A stretch of 64,000 nucleotides of DNA from Dethiosulfovibrio peptidovorans DSM 11002 (GTDB taxonomy: Bacteria > Synergistota > Synergistia > Synergistales > Dethiosulfovibrionaceae), in assembly GCF_000172975.1 (NCBI RefSeq), contig NZ_ABTR02000001.1, forward strand, positions 2,332,501 through 2,396,500. The letters are read 5' to 3'. Below are positions 43,553-52,993 of the stretch, piece after piece. The first letter of the stretch is position 1, and each line of letters opens with the position of its first letter. Both the position numbers and the translations under genes were made by a program. The notes under the pieces are model-generated. The model was not told the origin of the DNA, ran no database searches, and worked only from the letters and a program-made list of their open reading frames with translations.

Positions 43553-44017
43553 TTAACGTATGATCATCCAAACGCCACCTTCACCCCCAGTATACTTAAC
43601 CTTTGGGATAGTAGGCTTATCATCTTCTCCGGCATACAATCCAGAGTCTTCCGCTACAGCAGCCAACTTACCCTTGACATCTCCTTCATCCAGCAACGTA
43701 CCTTTATACCCTATCCAATCACCAGAGGTAGTAAAAACTACAAAACTATCACTACTGATCTCTCTGTCTATATAGCTAGAATAATCGTCCACATCGTTTG
43801 GCCAACCGTTGTTATCCGCATAATACATCAAAGCGGCGGATTTCAACGTCCTCAGGTCGCTGACTATCTTGGTGGCGTTGGCCTTGTCTGTTCCTCCACC
43901 GGCTACCAGCAACATACCACCGGCCAATATACCTATGATTATGATAACTATCAGCAGCTCGACCAGGGTGAATCCTCTTGACTTTCTCATTTTCTTAAGC
44001 CTTGTGTTAACGTTCAT
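43553..44017 (-). CDS. pilA: Type IV pilin (major-pilin-like)
   Basis: The 154-residue prepilin has the leader KMRKSRG, mature start FTLVELLIVIIIIGILAGG with Glu5, a continuous hydrophobic helix and a C-terminal domain with no cysteine pair. It is the only one of the four pilin-like genes with the consensus GFTLVELLIVI, so it is the best major pilin candidate, though a pseudopilin is possible. ATG 44017 follows GGGAGG; Met10 (MRKSRG) is a second possible start. It stands apart from pilC by 81 bases that may hold a promoter. No prepilin peptidase gene is in the window. Confidence 0.85.
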   Translation of the reverse strand: MNVNTRLKKMRKSRGFTLVELLIVIIIIGILAGGMLLVAGGGTDKANATKIVSDLRTLKSAALMYYADNNGWPNDVDDYSSYIDREISSDSFVVFTTSGDWIGYKGTLLDEGDVKGKLAAVAEDSGLYAGEDDKPTIPKVKYTGGEGGVWMIIR

Positions 44018-44061
44018 ATTTTCATACCTCCCATTTATTTTATCCTTTCGACTATAAACCG

Positions 44062-44070
44062 AATATAACA
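44062..44070 (-). promoter_or_regulatory. Weak candidate extended -10 promoter of the pilin gene
   Basis: In the 81-base gap upstream of pilA the minus strand has TGTTATATT, an extended -10 (TGN-TATATT). I see no good -35, but a separate promoter would fit the high output a major pilin needs. Low confidence. Confidence 0.25.
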
Positions 44071-44098
44071 CGACAAGAACACATGACGCCATTCATCG

Positions 44099-45355
44099 CT
44101 ACAACATTTCCTGAATGGCCGTAACTATGGGCGAGAATATGGCGAGAGCCACCAAAGCGACTATTCCTCCTACGAACACTATCAAAAGAGGTTCCAATAT
44201 GGACGTCAGCCTTTTTATCTTCTCGTCCAGCTCGAGCTCGAACCAGTCGGCCACCTTGTTGAGCATCTCGTCCACCTGGCCGGTCTCCTCACCCACCCGT
44301 AGCATATGGGCCACCATCGGAGGGAATAGTTTGACGTTTCTCGCACTGTCGCCAAGCCCGGCTCCCTTTCTGGCCGCCTGTTCCAGATATTTGAAAGCCC
44401 TCTCGAACACCACGTTTCCGGCAATCCGAGATGTCATGTCCAGAGCCTGAAGTATCGGTATTCCCGAGTGGGTCAAGGACGCCAGAGTCCTGGTGGATCT
44501 GGCCATCCCCGCCCTGAAGACCAGATCTCCGAAGATAGGCAGTTTGAGCTTCAGTCTGTCCATAAAGGGCTTGGTTGAACGCCACCTCGCCATAAAGATT
44601 ATAGCCGAGACAAACAGAACCACCGACACCATGAAGATCACCCAGTTGGACGCCATCCAGAGACCGAAGGAGAACATCGTCCTGGTTGCCCAGGGCAGCT
44701 CTATATTGAGGTTCGAGAATACCGTGGCGAACTTGGGCATCACCACCGTAATCAACAGGTAGAGAACGAAAAGGGAAAAGGCCATGACTACAGCAGGATA
44801 GGTGACGGCCGAGACTATCTTCTTCTTCAGGGCATCCTGGCGCTCCATGAAGTCCGCCACCCTCTCCAGGCTGACGTCCAGCGAGCCGCCTTCCTCTCCC
44901 GCCTGTATTATGGATATGGACATAGGGGGAAAGACCGACTGCCTGCCCATGGATTGACTCAGAGAGTTTCCTCCGTCGACCATCTTCTTTACTCTTACTA
45001 TACCGTTTCCCAGAATTTTATTCTTAGTCTGTTCCGATAGTATGTCCAGAGAGGCACCGAGACTTACGCCGGCCTTAACCATTGTCGCAAGCTGCCGGAA
45101 AAACACGGCCTTATCCTTCACCGGAACGGTCCCGATCCTCCGCAGACGAGCTATGATTCCCTCGGACGAACCGGATCGAGTCGTCCCCTCTCCGGGCCGT
45201 TCCTTTTTAGCCTTCCTGTCCTCCTCTATAGATATGGGAAGCATGTCCATCTTGCGCAGCTGGGCAACCACCGCACGGGTCTCCTGAGCTTCCAGAACCC
45301 CTTCCTCTATCTTACCTTTAGAGGTCCTCGCCTTATAGCGATATTTCACGGCCAA
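44099..45355 (-). CDS. pilC: PilC, inner-membrane platform of the type IV pilus
   Basis: Polytopic platform on which PilB and PilT act. The 418-residue protein has the GspF/PilC pair of domains: KYRYKARTSKGKIEEGVL near the N-terminus, the first GspF half with DKAVFFRQLATMVKAGVSL, membrane segments near AVTYPAVVMAFSLFVLYLLI and WVIFMVSVVLFVSAIIFM, and the second half RAGMARSTRTLASLTHSGIP. The start is TTG at 45355 with a GGCAGG-like ribosome site. The length fits the family. Confidence 0.93.
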   Translation of the reverse strand: MAVKYRYKARTSKGKIEEGVLEAQETRAVVAQLRKMDMLPISIEEDRKAKKERPGEGTTRSGSSEGIIARLRRIGTVPVKDKAVFFRQLATMVKAGVSLGASLDILSEQTKNKILGNGIVRVKKMVDGGNSLSQSMGRQSVFPPMSISIIQAGEEGGSLDVSLERVADFMERQDALKKKIVSAVTYPAVVMAFSLFVLYLLITVVMPKFATVFSNLNIELPWATRTMFSFGLWMASNWVIFMVSVVLFVSAIIFMARWRSTKPFMDRLKLKLPIFGDLVFRAGMARSTRTLASLTHSGIPILQALDMTSRIAGNVVFERAFKYLEQAARKGAGLGDSARNVKLFPPMVAHMLRVGEETGQVDEMLNKVADWFELELDEKIKRLTSILEPLLIVFVGGIVALVALAIFSPIVTAIQEML

Positions 45356-45364
45356 TCACCTGCC

Positions 45365-46456
45365 TTATCCAAGATCGTCGGCCTCGAATACGAGGCGCTC
45401 AAAATCCTTGCGGTCGTAGGCGTAGGTTCCGGCCTGCTCGAAGGTCAACATGCCCTTTAACACCAACCGAGACAGATCCTGCTCCATGGAATGCATTCCC
45501 ACCTCCGAGCCGGTCTGCATTATGGTCTTGATCTGCCCCGTCTTTCCCTCTCTGATGCAGTTTCTCACCGCCGGGTTGACCCTGAGCAGTTCGGTGGCCA
45601 CCACTCGACCGCCCCCCGGCATGGGTATAAGCTGCTGAGAACAGATCCCTATCAGGGAGGAAGCAAGCTGAAGCCTTATCTGCTGCTGTTGATGAGGAGG
45701 GAAAACATCTATGATTCTGTCGATGGACTGAGAGGCATCCCTGGTATGGAGGGTGGCGAAGACAAGATGGCCCGTCTCGGCTGCCGTTATGGCCGCCCCT
45801 ATGGTCTCGAGATCCCGCATCTCCCCTATGAGGATGACGTCGGGGTCCTGTCTGAGGGCTCTTTTGAGAGCCTCGGCAAAAGACCCTGTGTCGGAACCGA
45901 CCTCTCTTTGGTGGACGACGGAGTTTTCCGACCTGTACAGATATTCTACAGGATCCTCTATGGTTATGATATGCTCCTTTCGGGTCAAGTTTATGTGCTG
46001 GATGCAAGCCGCCAGTGTGGTGCTTTTCCCGTGTCCAGTGGGCCCTGTGACCAACATCAATCCTCTTTTTTGCTCACATAGCGACACGAGAGCTTGAGGC
46101 AACAGGAGTTGATCCAATGTCCTTATGTCCGTAGGGATAAGCCTGAGAGCCATAGCGGGATTGCCCAGCTCGTAGAAACAGTTACCCCTGAATCGGGCCT
46201 CTATATCTCCACGTCGGAAGGAAAATCCGAAGTCTATCTCTTTTTTTTCCAGAAAACTCTCTCGTTGCTTCTCGGAAAGAATGTCAGTCAATACCGTCTC
46301 CATATCTCCGTCGTCTATTACACCTACATTGGAGATTCTTACCAGACATCCGTCTATTCTCATGATAGGGCTGTTTCCCACACTGAGATGTAAATCGCTG
46401 GACCTCTTCTTTACAACCTCTCCCAGCAGGTTATGGACCCTCACGGACAAAGACAT
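45365..46456 (-). CDS. pilT: PilT, pilus retraction ATPase
   Basis: Hexameric ATPase that drives pilus retraction and twitching. The 363-residue protein has Walker A GPTGHGKST, the Asp box (TIEDPVEYLYRSENSVVHQR), Walker B DPDVILIGEMRDLETI and the His box HLVFATLHTRDA, plus the PilT-type C-terminus with RVNPAVRNCIREGKTGQIK, close to the AIRNLIREGK motif needed for retraction. The N-terminal SDLHLSVG matches PilT. It lies between pilB and pilC. Confidence 0.94.
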   Translation of the reverse strand: MSLSVRVHNLLGEVVKKRSSDLHLSVGNSPIMRIDGCLVRISNVGVIDDGDMETVLTDILSEKQRESFLEKKEIDFGFSFRRGDIEARFRGNCFYELGNPAMALRLIPTDIRTLDQLLLPQALVSLCEQKRGLMLVTGPTGHGKSTTLAACIQHINLTRKEHIITIEDPVEYLYRSENSVVHQREVGSDTGSFAEALKRALRQDPDVILIGEMRDLETIGAAITAAETGHLVFATLHTRDASQSIDRIIDVFPPHQQQQIRLQLASSLIGICSQQLIPMPGGGRVVATELLRVNPAVRNCIREGKTGQIKTIMQTGSEVGMHSMEQDLSRLVLKGMLTFEQAGTYAYDRKDFERLVFEADDLG

Positions 46457-46467
46457 GACTAATCCTC

Positions 46468-48153
46468 CTAGATGGTGACGTTCATGATCTCTTCCATGCT
46501 GGTAACGCCATCCAACATCTTGGAGATACCGGCCCTACGAAGGGTTCTCATGCCGTTATCCACCACGTAGGCCCTTATGGCCGAAGCGGTCTCCTTCTCT
46601 ATGATCATGTCCTTAATCGAATCGTCCAGTTCCATTATCTCGAACAGAGATGTCCTGCCGGAATATCCGGTACCTCGACAGGCGTCACATCCCTGAGGGC
46701 GGTAGATCTCCGATCCTTGCGGGATGCCGAGCTCTGAGCAGAGCACGTCCGGAACGACATATTTTTCCTTGCAGTGCTCGCAAAGACGCCGGACCAGTCT
46801 TTGAGCTATTACCGCCGTCAGAGATGAAGCCACCAGAAAAGGGGGAACCCCCATATCCTCCAGACGAATGGGAGCACTTGTGGCATCGTTGGTGTGCAAG
46901 GTAGACAGAACCAGATGGCCCGTCAAGGCAGCCCTTATGGCTAGGTTCGCCGTCTCTCCGTCCCTTATCTCTCCGACCATTATCTTGTCCGGGTCCTGCC
47001 TCAGGATGGCCCTTAGGACGGAGCTGAAGGTTCGCCCTGCCTTCTCGCTGACCTGGACCTGGCTTATGCCGTTTATGGAGTATTCCACAGGGTCTTCGAC
47101 AGTCACTATGTTTACGTCCGGGTTGTTTATCCTCTCCAAAAAGGAGTACAGGGTGGTGGACTTCCCGCTTCCGGTGGGGCCGGTCACCAAGATTATCCCG
47201 TAGGGGACCTTGAGAAGCCGGTCCAGCCTGTCTCGATCCTCCTGGTCGAAACCGAGTTTTTCCAGGCCAACCATGGCGTTGCTCTGGTCCAGTACCCTTA
47301 TGACCGTTTTCTCCCCGTAGATAGTGGGCAAGGTGGAGACTCGGAGATCCACCTTTCTGTCCAGCACCCTTATCAATATCCTTCCATCCTGAGGTTTTCT
47401 CTTCTCCGATATATCGATATTGCTCATTATCTTTATCCTGGAGGTCACCGCCGGATGAAGTCCTCTGGAGAAGTCCAGGGCATTGAAAAGCTGTCCGTCG
47501 ACGCGGAAACGAACCTGGGTGCTCTTTTCCATCGGCTCTATATGTATATCCGAGGCTCCCTCTCTTACGCCCTGTTCCAGTATGTTGTTGACGATTTTTA
47601 TGACAGGGGCGTCGTCGGCCGCCGCACCGCTCTTTATCGACAGTCCGAGGTCCAGCTCGCCGCCTTCGCTAGAGGTATCCACAACCTCGATTTCGGCGTC
47701 GTCCAGTGTTTCCTGTATCGAGTATATCCTGTTCAGATCCCTCAATATCTGGGAGACAGGACAGAGCCCGAAGGATATCTCCTTGCCTGATATCATCCTG
47801 AGCTCGTCGGCCGCCACCAGGTCCAAGGGGTCGGCTGTGGCAATCATGAGTTTTCCGTCGTCGGTTATCGTAAGAGGAATGACACGAAGCCTCTCCGCTG
47901 CGTTCTGAGGTATCAGCCGAAGGGCCTCCGGCATAGGACGATATCTAGAGGTGGACACCATCGGAAGGTGGAGCTGCTTCGACAGGGCCTCCACCAGCTG
48001 AAATTCCGACAATCTGCCGTTTTTCAGGAGGATCTCTCCCAACCTCATGCCGGTCTGCTTCTGCTCCTCCAGAGCGGACTCGAGCTGTTTTTCCGTGAGG
48101 ACGTTGGACTTTATCAGGAGATCCCCGAGCTTGACGTTTTTAAACGATTCCAA
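46468..48153 (-). CDS. pilB: PilB, pilus extension ATPase
   Basis: Powers pilus polymerisation. The 561-residue protein has an N-terminal MshEN-like domain (LGDLLIKSNVLTEKQLESAL, often a cyclic-di-GMP-binding domain in this family), the N2 region, Walker A GPTGSGKST, an Asp box VEDPVEYSINGISQVQV, Walker B QDPDKIMVGEIRDGETA and a four-Cys zinc site (CEHC and CDAC). The start is TTG at 48153 (LESFKNVKL) with AAAGGAG eight bases upstream; longer readings shadow nth. First gene of the pilus block. Confidence 0.94.
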   Translation of the reverse strand: MESFKNVKLGDLLIKSNVLTEKQLESALEEQKQTGMRLGEILLKNGRLSEFQLVEALSKQLHLPMVSTSRYRPMPEALRLIPQNAAERLRVIPLTITDDGKLMIATADPLDLVAADELRMISGKEISFGLCPVSQILRDLNRIYSIQETLDDAEIEVVDTSSEGGELDLGLSIKSGAAADDAPVIKIVNNILEQGVREGASDIHIEPMEKSTQVRFRVDGQLFNALDFSRGLHPAVTSRIKIMSNIDISEKRKPQDGRILIRVLDRKVDLRVSTLPTIYGEKTVIRVLDQSNAMVGLEKLGFDQEDRDRLDRLLKVPYGIILVTGPTGSGKSTTLYSFLERINNPDVNIVTVEDPVEYSINGISQVQVSEKAGRTFSSVLRAILRQDPDKIMVGEIRDGETANLAIRAALTGHLVLSTLHTNDATSAPIRLEDMGVPPFLVASSLTAVIAQRLVRRLCEHCKEKYVVPDVLCSELGIPQGSEIYRPQGCDACRGTGYSGRTSLFEIMELDDSIKDMIIEKETASAIRAYVVDNGMRTLRRAGISKMLDGVTSMEEIMNVTI

Positions 48154-48181
48154 CCCATTCACTCCTTTTCGAGAAAGGACG

Positions 48182-48898
48182 TCATTTCGTTTCCGAGGAC
48201 GGACAGAGGTCAATCAGAGGACACCTCTGACAAATCGGTTTTCTCGCTTTACATATGGATTTACCGTGACTGATGATGTTGAGGTGAGCCCCTTTCTTTC
48301 GCTCATCCGGGACTATTTTCTCCATGTATTCCTGTATCCTCACCGGGGTGGCCGAGCGAGGAACCCACTCCATACGGCGGCAGAACCTGGCAACGTGGGT
48401 ATCCACGGGGAAGGCGGGGATGTCCATATCGAAGACCAGGACGCAGGCAGCGGTCTTAGGCCCGACGCCTGGAAGCCCTTCAAGAAAGGCCCTTACACCG
48501 TCATGATCCCGATATTTCAGCCCCGTAAGACCGTATTCGCCAAGCTCGTCATGGATTATCTTCAACACGTCCAACATCCGTCCGGCCTTGACGTTGGCGA
48601 TCCCTGCGACCCTTATGGCGTCGGCCAACTCGTCGGGGGTGACCGACGCGACGTCTTCCCAAAGGGGGTACAGGGTCTTCAATTTATCGAAGGCTCTGTC
48701 TCTGTTGTTATCGTTCGTGTTCTGAGACAGAATAGTCAACATCAGACCATCCAGGGGATCGTCGAAGGCGGAGACCATGGGGTTCTTTTCCTGACCCCAC
48801 AGTTCCTCCAGCACATCAAGAACCGATAGAAGATTCCTTTCTAAAGGAGAGGTCGAACTAAATTTCCCGTCCTTCGCCTCGGATAGAAGGCGACTCAC
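48182..48898 (-). CDS. nth: Endonuclease III
   Basis: DNA glycosylase/lyase that removes oxidised pyrimidines. The 238-residue protein has the helix-hairpin-helix LPGVGPKTAACV with the catalytic Lys, the Asp in FPVDTHVARFC and the C-terminal cluster CKARKPICQRCPLIDLC (C-x6-C-x2-C-x5-C) for a [4Fe-4S]. The start is GTG at 48898 in the overlap GTGA with the Lon-like stop; longer readings shadow that gene. It precedes pilB by 28 bases, so repair and pilus genes may share a transcript. Confidence 0.93.
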   Translation of the reverse strand: MSRLLSEAKDGKFSSTSPLERNLLSVLDVLEELWGQEKNPMVSAFDDPLDGLMLTILSQNTNDNNRDRAFDKLKTLYPLWEDVASVTPDELADAIRVAGIANVKAGRMLDVLKIIHDELGEYGLTGLKYRDHDGVRAFLEGLPGVGPKTAACVLVFDMDIPAFPVDTHVARFCRRMEWVPRSATPVRIQEYMEKIVPDERKKGAHLNIISHGKSICKARKPICQRCPLIDLCPSSETK

Positions 48899-51357
48899 CG
48901 AAGCTGCTCCTCCACCTTGTTCTTCTTGGTCTTTCCAGTTTTGTCCGCCGTTCCGGACATTTCCTTGTGTATCCTGGCGGCGTCTTTCATCCACTTTTTG
49001 AGTTTGGCCTTGACCTTGCCGTGTATGGAGTTTTTGGGATAATTACCCCTCTTGTTGGGCTTTCCTGCCGGTATTCCCGTAAGAATCTCTATCCCCTCGT
49101 CCACCGAGTGCACCTTCCAGACGTGGAACAGGCCTTCCTCTATGGCCTCTACGACCTCCTCGTTCAACATGAGGTGCCGTTCGTTCTGATGGGGTATTAT
49201 CACTCCCTGAGAGCCGGTGAGCCCTCTCTCCTTGCAATAGGCGAAGAATCCCTCTACTTTCTCGTTTACCCCTCCGATTGGCTGGATGTTGCCGAACTGG
49301 TCGACCGACCCGGTGACGGCTATGGACTGATCTATGGGGACCTCAGCCAAAGAGGATAAAAGACTGTAGAGCTCGGTGGAAGAGGCGCTATCTCCCTCTA
49401 TTCCTCCGTAATTCTGCTCGAAGGATATACTGGCCGACAGGGTCAAGGGCATATCCTGGGCGTATTTCATGCCAAGGTAGCTGTTCAGAGTGAGGTGCCC
49501 CTTGTTGTGAATGGGACCAGCCATGGCGGTCTCTCTCTCGATGTTGACCACACCCTCCTTGCCCATGTATGTATTGGCGGTTATCCTGGCGGGATGTCCG
49601 AAAGCGTAGTCGCCCAAGTCTATGACGGCCAGTCCGTTTATCTGTCCGACGGCCTCCCCTTCGGTGTCTATCCTTATGACCCCGTCCACGAAGGCACGAC
49701 GAATTCTCTCCTCCACCAAACTGGCTCGATAGCGAGTCTCCTCTATCGCCTTTCTTACGTGGCCCCTGGAGACCAGCTCCGCCTTGTCCAGCTTGGCCCA
49801 TGTTATGGCCTCCACTATGACCTCTATTATCCGGTTGAACTGTATGGATAGGCGGTCTTTATCCCCGGACAGGCGAGCCGACCAATCTATGACCTGTGCG
49901 ACCGCCTCGGCGGTGAAATGAGGCCCCTTCTCCCTTTTGACGACCGTGGTGATGAATTGAGCCATCTGGTGCTCGGAGCAAGAGGTCCTCTCCATGTCGG
50001 AGGTGAACTCCGCCCGGAGTTTGAACATCTTGCGGAACTCGGGGTCGTAGTACTGAAGCAGATGGTACAGATAGTGGGTGCCTACCAAAACGACCTTGAC
50101 CGATATGTCCACTCCCTCCGGGCGAAGGGACGACATGGGAACGGCGCCGTACTGCTCGCCCAGGTTCTCTATGTGGAGGGTGCCTGTCCTCAAAACCCTC
50201 TTGATCCCCTCGTAGGACATGAAGTTTCTCAAAAGCAAGTCCACATCCAAAACGAGAAATCCTCCGTTGGCCTTCAGTATGGCTCCGGCCACTATTTTGT
50301 TGAAGTCGGTGTAGAGGTATCCCTGGCGGCTTTCGTACTCGACTTTCCCCATGAGGTTATAGTAGGTCGGATTGGTCTCCCATATGACGGGAGCCCCGTC
50401 TTCCGGGTCGTTGGACACTATGGGGTTTACCTGGTAGACGCTGAAATCGACCTCGGTATTGTCGTCCCTGGCCGATGCCACGAACACACCGAAGTTATCT
50501 ATGACACTGGAGGTATAGGCGTCTATCCAACCAAGGACTTTTTCGTTAACGCCGAAACGCTCTCTGACGTCGTCTATAGCGGGCTGTATAGCGTTTCTGC
50601 ATATCTCCGACTCCAGCTCGCTTATCTTCTTCTTGAGGTCTTTCTCCTTGTCTCTGATATCCCTGAGAACTCCAAGGGTCTTCTGGGATATCTCCTCCGA
50701 TTCCTTCTGGAGCTCCTTTTGTCTGTCCTCGCTAAGGGCCTCAAACTCCTCAGGCTGTATTTCTCTCCTAATGGAGTTGCCCTCTTCGTCCACGTCGTCG
50801 GTCAGGGGGATGTTCACGAAGCCCTGAGGGGTTCTCTTGACGGAGAAGCCTCTTTCCCAAGCCCAGGCCTTGACCTCCTCCATCTTCTCGTTTACCTCTT
50901 CCTGGAAGGCCTTGACCTCCTGAGCCTTGGTGTCTTCGTAATGCCCCTTTTCGAAGGCTTTGTTTATGACACTCTTCAGCTCGTCTATAAGGTTTTCGAA
51001 AGCGGTCTCCATCGCCTTCCCCTGTCCGGCGGGAAGAAACAAGGCCACGGGCTCTCCGGGATTGTCGAAATTATAGGCATATACCAGATCGTCCGGTACA
51101 TCCATCTCCTTCGCCTTTTTTCTGAGGCTGTCCAGGGCATAGGTCGTCCTGCCACTGCCGGAGTTACCGACTACGAAGATGTTGTATCCCTTGCTGTTGA
51201 CAGAGAGACCGAACTCCATGGAACGGACCGCCCTCTCCTGACCTATGAAACCGGTAAGGCAATCGACCTCCTCGGTCGAAGAACAGTCCAGCGAGGAGGG
51301 GTCGGTAGTCCTTCTGACCGCCTCGGGATCTAGACGCAACAATTCCTTTAAAGACAT
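48895..51357 (-). CDS. Lon-like ATP-dependent protease (AAA plus Ser-Lys protease)
   Basis: An 820-residue cytosolic protease of the LonB/YcbZ-like type, which lacks the long N-domain of LonA. The N-terminal AAA module has a P-loop GNSGSGRT at 64-71 with Arg70 in place of the usual Lys, and a long helical insert (about 150-300) rich in E and K. Later stretches include NGGFLVLDVDLLLRN, a Walker B-like element, and the protease domain from about 580. The catalytic dyad is Ser657 (EGDSASS) and Lys700 (GGVNEKVEGF), 43 residues apart as in E. coli Lon. A basic C-terminal tail follows. The specific substrate is unknown. Confidence 0.9.
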   Translation of the reverse strand: MSLKELLRLDPEAVRRTTDPSSLDCSSTEEVDCLTGFIGQERAVRSMEFGLSVNSKGYNIFVVGNSGSGRTTYALDSLRKKAKEMDVPDDLVYAYNFDNPGEPVALFLPAGQGKAMETAFENLIDELKSVINKAFEKGHYEDTKAQEVKAFQEEVNEKMEEVKAWAWERGFSVKRTPQGFVNIPLTDDVDEEGNSIRREIQPEEFEALSEDRQKELQKESEEISQKTLGVLRDIRDKEKDLKKKISELESEICRNAIQPAIDDVRERFGVNEKVLGWIDAYTSSVIDNFGVFVASARDDNTEVDFSVYQVNPIVSNDPEDGAPVIWETNPTYYNLMGKVEYESRQGYLYTDFNKIVAGAILKANGGFLVLDVDLLLRNFMSYEGIKRVLRTGTLHIENLGEQYGAVPMSSLRPEGVDISVKVVLVGTHYLYHLLQYYDPEFRKMFKLRAEFTSDMERTSCSEHQMAQFITTVVKREKGPHFTAEAVAQVIDWSARLSGDKDRLSIQFNRIIEVIVEAITWAKLDKAELVSRGHVRKAIEETRYRASLVEERIRRAFVDGVIRIDTEGEAVGQINGLAVIDLGDYAFGHPARITANTYMGKEGVVNIERETAMAGPIHNKGHLTLNSYLGMKYAQDMPLTLSASISFEQNYGGIEGDSASSTELYSLLSSLAEVPIDQSIAVTGSVDQFGNIQPIGGVNEKVEGFFAYCKERGLTGSQGVIIPHQNERHLMLNEEVVEAIEEGLFHVWKVHSVDEGIEILTGIPAGKPNKRGNYPKNSIHGKVKAKLKKWMKDAARIHKEMSGTADKTGKTKKNKVEEQLR

Positions 51358-51370
51358 AAAAACTCCTCCT

Positions 51371-52420
51371 TTATCGGCTATATAGCCTATCTATTACTCC
51401 ACCACCCAGAAGACAGGGACCATCGTAAAGAACCAAGGATTGACCCAGAGCAACACCTCTCGCCGATTTTTCCAACAGGACCTCCGCAGAGCCCTGATTT
51501 AACCTAGAGACAACAGCCGGGATAGGTGCGGATCGATAACGATGCTGAGCCAGGTAAACCGACCCTTCATTTACTTTATGTTGCCATTTTAGCATAGAGA
51601 ATCCTATTCTGACAACGGAGGTATCCGTCTCTCTTCCCAGTATCAGGGCGTTTTCGGATCTGTCCTTCCTCACGACGAACCATGGACCTCCTCCGAGCCC
51701 CAGCCCTTTTCTCTGTCCCTCGGTATAACGACACAATCCTCTGTGACGGCCCAGCACGTCTCCGTCGAGCGAGATCATCGGCCCCGGGCCAGCCTCCTCT
51801 CTCAAATTCTCGTCCAGGAAGGAGTCCAGCGATCCTGGAATGAAACAGATGTCCTGGCTGTCACCGGATTTTAACTCTTCGTCGTCGAACTCGCGGAAGA
51901 CCAGATCCCTGACCTCCGGTTTGGACAAGTTCTCGAGAGGAAAGATCAGACGATCGAGCCACTCTGAAGGAAGTCGATAGAGCATATAGCTCTGATCCTT
52001 CCCCCCTATCTCGGCCCTGCTTATGGCCGAACCGCCGCGATAGGGGGTTGTCCCGGCGTAATGTCCCGTTCCGACCGTGTGGATTCCTCTCCGATCGGCT
52101 TCTTCGAAGAGAAGCCTGAACTTGACCCTCTCGTTGCAGAGCACACAGGGATTGGGAGTGATACTCCTCTCATAGGCCTCCAGAAAGGGCTCCACCACGG
52201 AGGATCGAAAAGCTTTCCTACCGTCTATCTCCACCACCGGTATTCCCAGCGAGTTCAGCCCCTTCAACCTGGCCTCGTCCAGCCGATCCTCCTTTTCCTT
52301 GAGGATCAGCCGGACACCAATAGGTTCGTATCCGGACCTTCTGAGCAACAGAGCGGCGGCGCAGCTGTCGACGCCGCCGCTGACACCCAAAAGGACCCGG
52401 CGATCAGTGGTCGATGCCAT
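51371..52420 (-). CDS. mnmA: MnmA, tRNA-specific 2-thiouridylase
   Basis: Thiolates U34 of tRNA-Lys, Glu and Gln. The 349-residue protein has the PP-loop SGGVDSCAAALLL, the catalytic Cys pair (Cys in NPCVLCNERVKF and in DSQDICFIPG) and the GKDQSYMLYRL motif. The N-terminus is normal for the family, and the C-terminal beta-barrel is shorter but present. The sulfur donor IscS/TusA-type genes are not here. The ATG overlaps the cobO stop by 17 bases. Confidence 0.93.
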   Translation of the reverse strand: MASTTDRRVLLGVSGGVDSCAAALLLRRSGYEPIGVRLILKEKEDRLDEARLKGLNSLGIPVVEIDGRKAFRSSVVEPFLEAYERSITPNPCVLCNERVKFRLLFEEADRRGIHTVGTGHYAGTTPYRGGSAISRAEIGGKDQSYMLYRLPSEWLDRLIFPLENLSKPEVRDLVFREFDDEELKSGDSQDICFIPGSLDSFLDENLREEAGPGPMISLDGDVLGRHRGLCRYTEGQRKGLGLGGGPWFVVRKDRSENALILGRETDTSVVRIGFSMLKWQHKVNEGSVYLAQHRYRSAPIPAVVSRLNQGSAEVLLEKSARGVALGQSLVLYDGPCLLGGGVIDRLYSR

Positions 52421-52925
52421 TTCTGGACAAAACTCCTCTGTCGTAGGGATGACGACGAGAGACTATCTCAGACAGGTAGTCTCCTCTCTTCAGTATAGCC
52501 TCCGAGGGATACCGACCGGTGACCACCAATTCCACCGATTCCGGACGGTTGTCGATAAGTTCCAGCAGGTCGTCCTCCTTCAGAAGACCGTAATCCAAGG
52601 CAACCGAGACCTCGTCCAGTATGACCAGATCTCGAACTTCCTTGTAGACGAACCGTCTGGCGGCCTCCATTCCTCTGGCGGCCTCTCTTAGATCCTCGTC
52701 GGTCTCCTCTCCCTTGTAGACGTAATCGGGGCGGCCGGTCTGAACCAGTTCCAGGCCATTTAGCTTCTTCAACAGTGCGACCTCCGAGTAGGGGTACCCC
52801 TTCATGAACTGCACCATCCCGACGGAAAAGCCAGCACCCAAGGCCCTTATAGCCAATCCCATAGCAGCTGTGGTCTTCCCCTTTCCTGTACCGTAGTATA
52901 CGTGCATCAATCCTCTGTCTCTCAT
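52404..52925 (-). CDS. cobO: Corrinoid adenosyltransferase CobO/BtuR
   Basis: Transfers adenosyl from ATP to cob(I)alamin or its precursor, giving the coenzyme B12 form. The 173-residue protein has the P-loop YYGTGKGKTTAAMGLA and the motifs VGMVQFMKGYPYSE, VILDEVSVALDYGLL and VTGRYP of the CobA/CobO/BtuR class. The start at ATG 52925 (MRDRGLMHVYYG) has GGAAGGAG upstream; a GTG six codons earlier is possible. It is divergent from hypF. The only other corrinoid link is that adenosylcobalamin enzymes are common in amino-acid fermenters. Confidence 0.9.
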   Translation of the reverse strand: MRDRGLMHVYYGTGKGKTTAAMGLAIRALGAGFSVGMVQFMKGYPYSEVALLKKLNGLELVQTGRPDYVYKGEETDEDLREAARGMEAARRFVYKEVRDLVILDEVSVALDYGLLKEDDLLELIDNRPESVELVVTGRYPSEAILKRGDYLSEIVSRRHPYDRGVLSRNGIDH

Positions 52926-52993
52926 GGCTGAATCTCCTTCCACACCACTGTTTCACAGAAAGTAGTAAAATGCCACTGAACGGAGGGATCAAG

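Noticed and set aside
49918-51333. A 471-codon plus-strand frame opposite the Lon-like gene
   Set aside because: It mirrors a gene with clear AAA and Ser-Lys motifs; the plus-strand product is leucine/valine-rich and has no recognisable domain.
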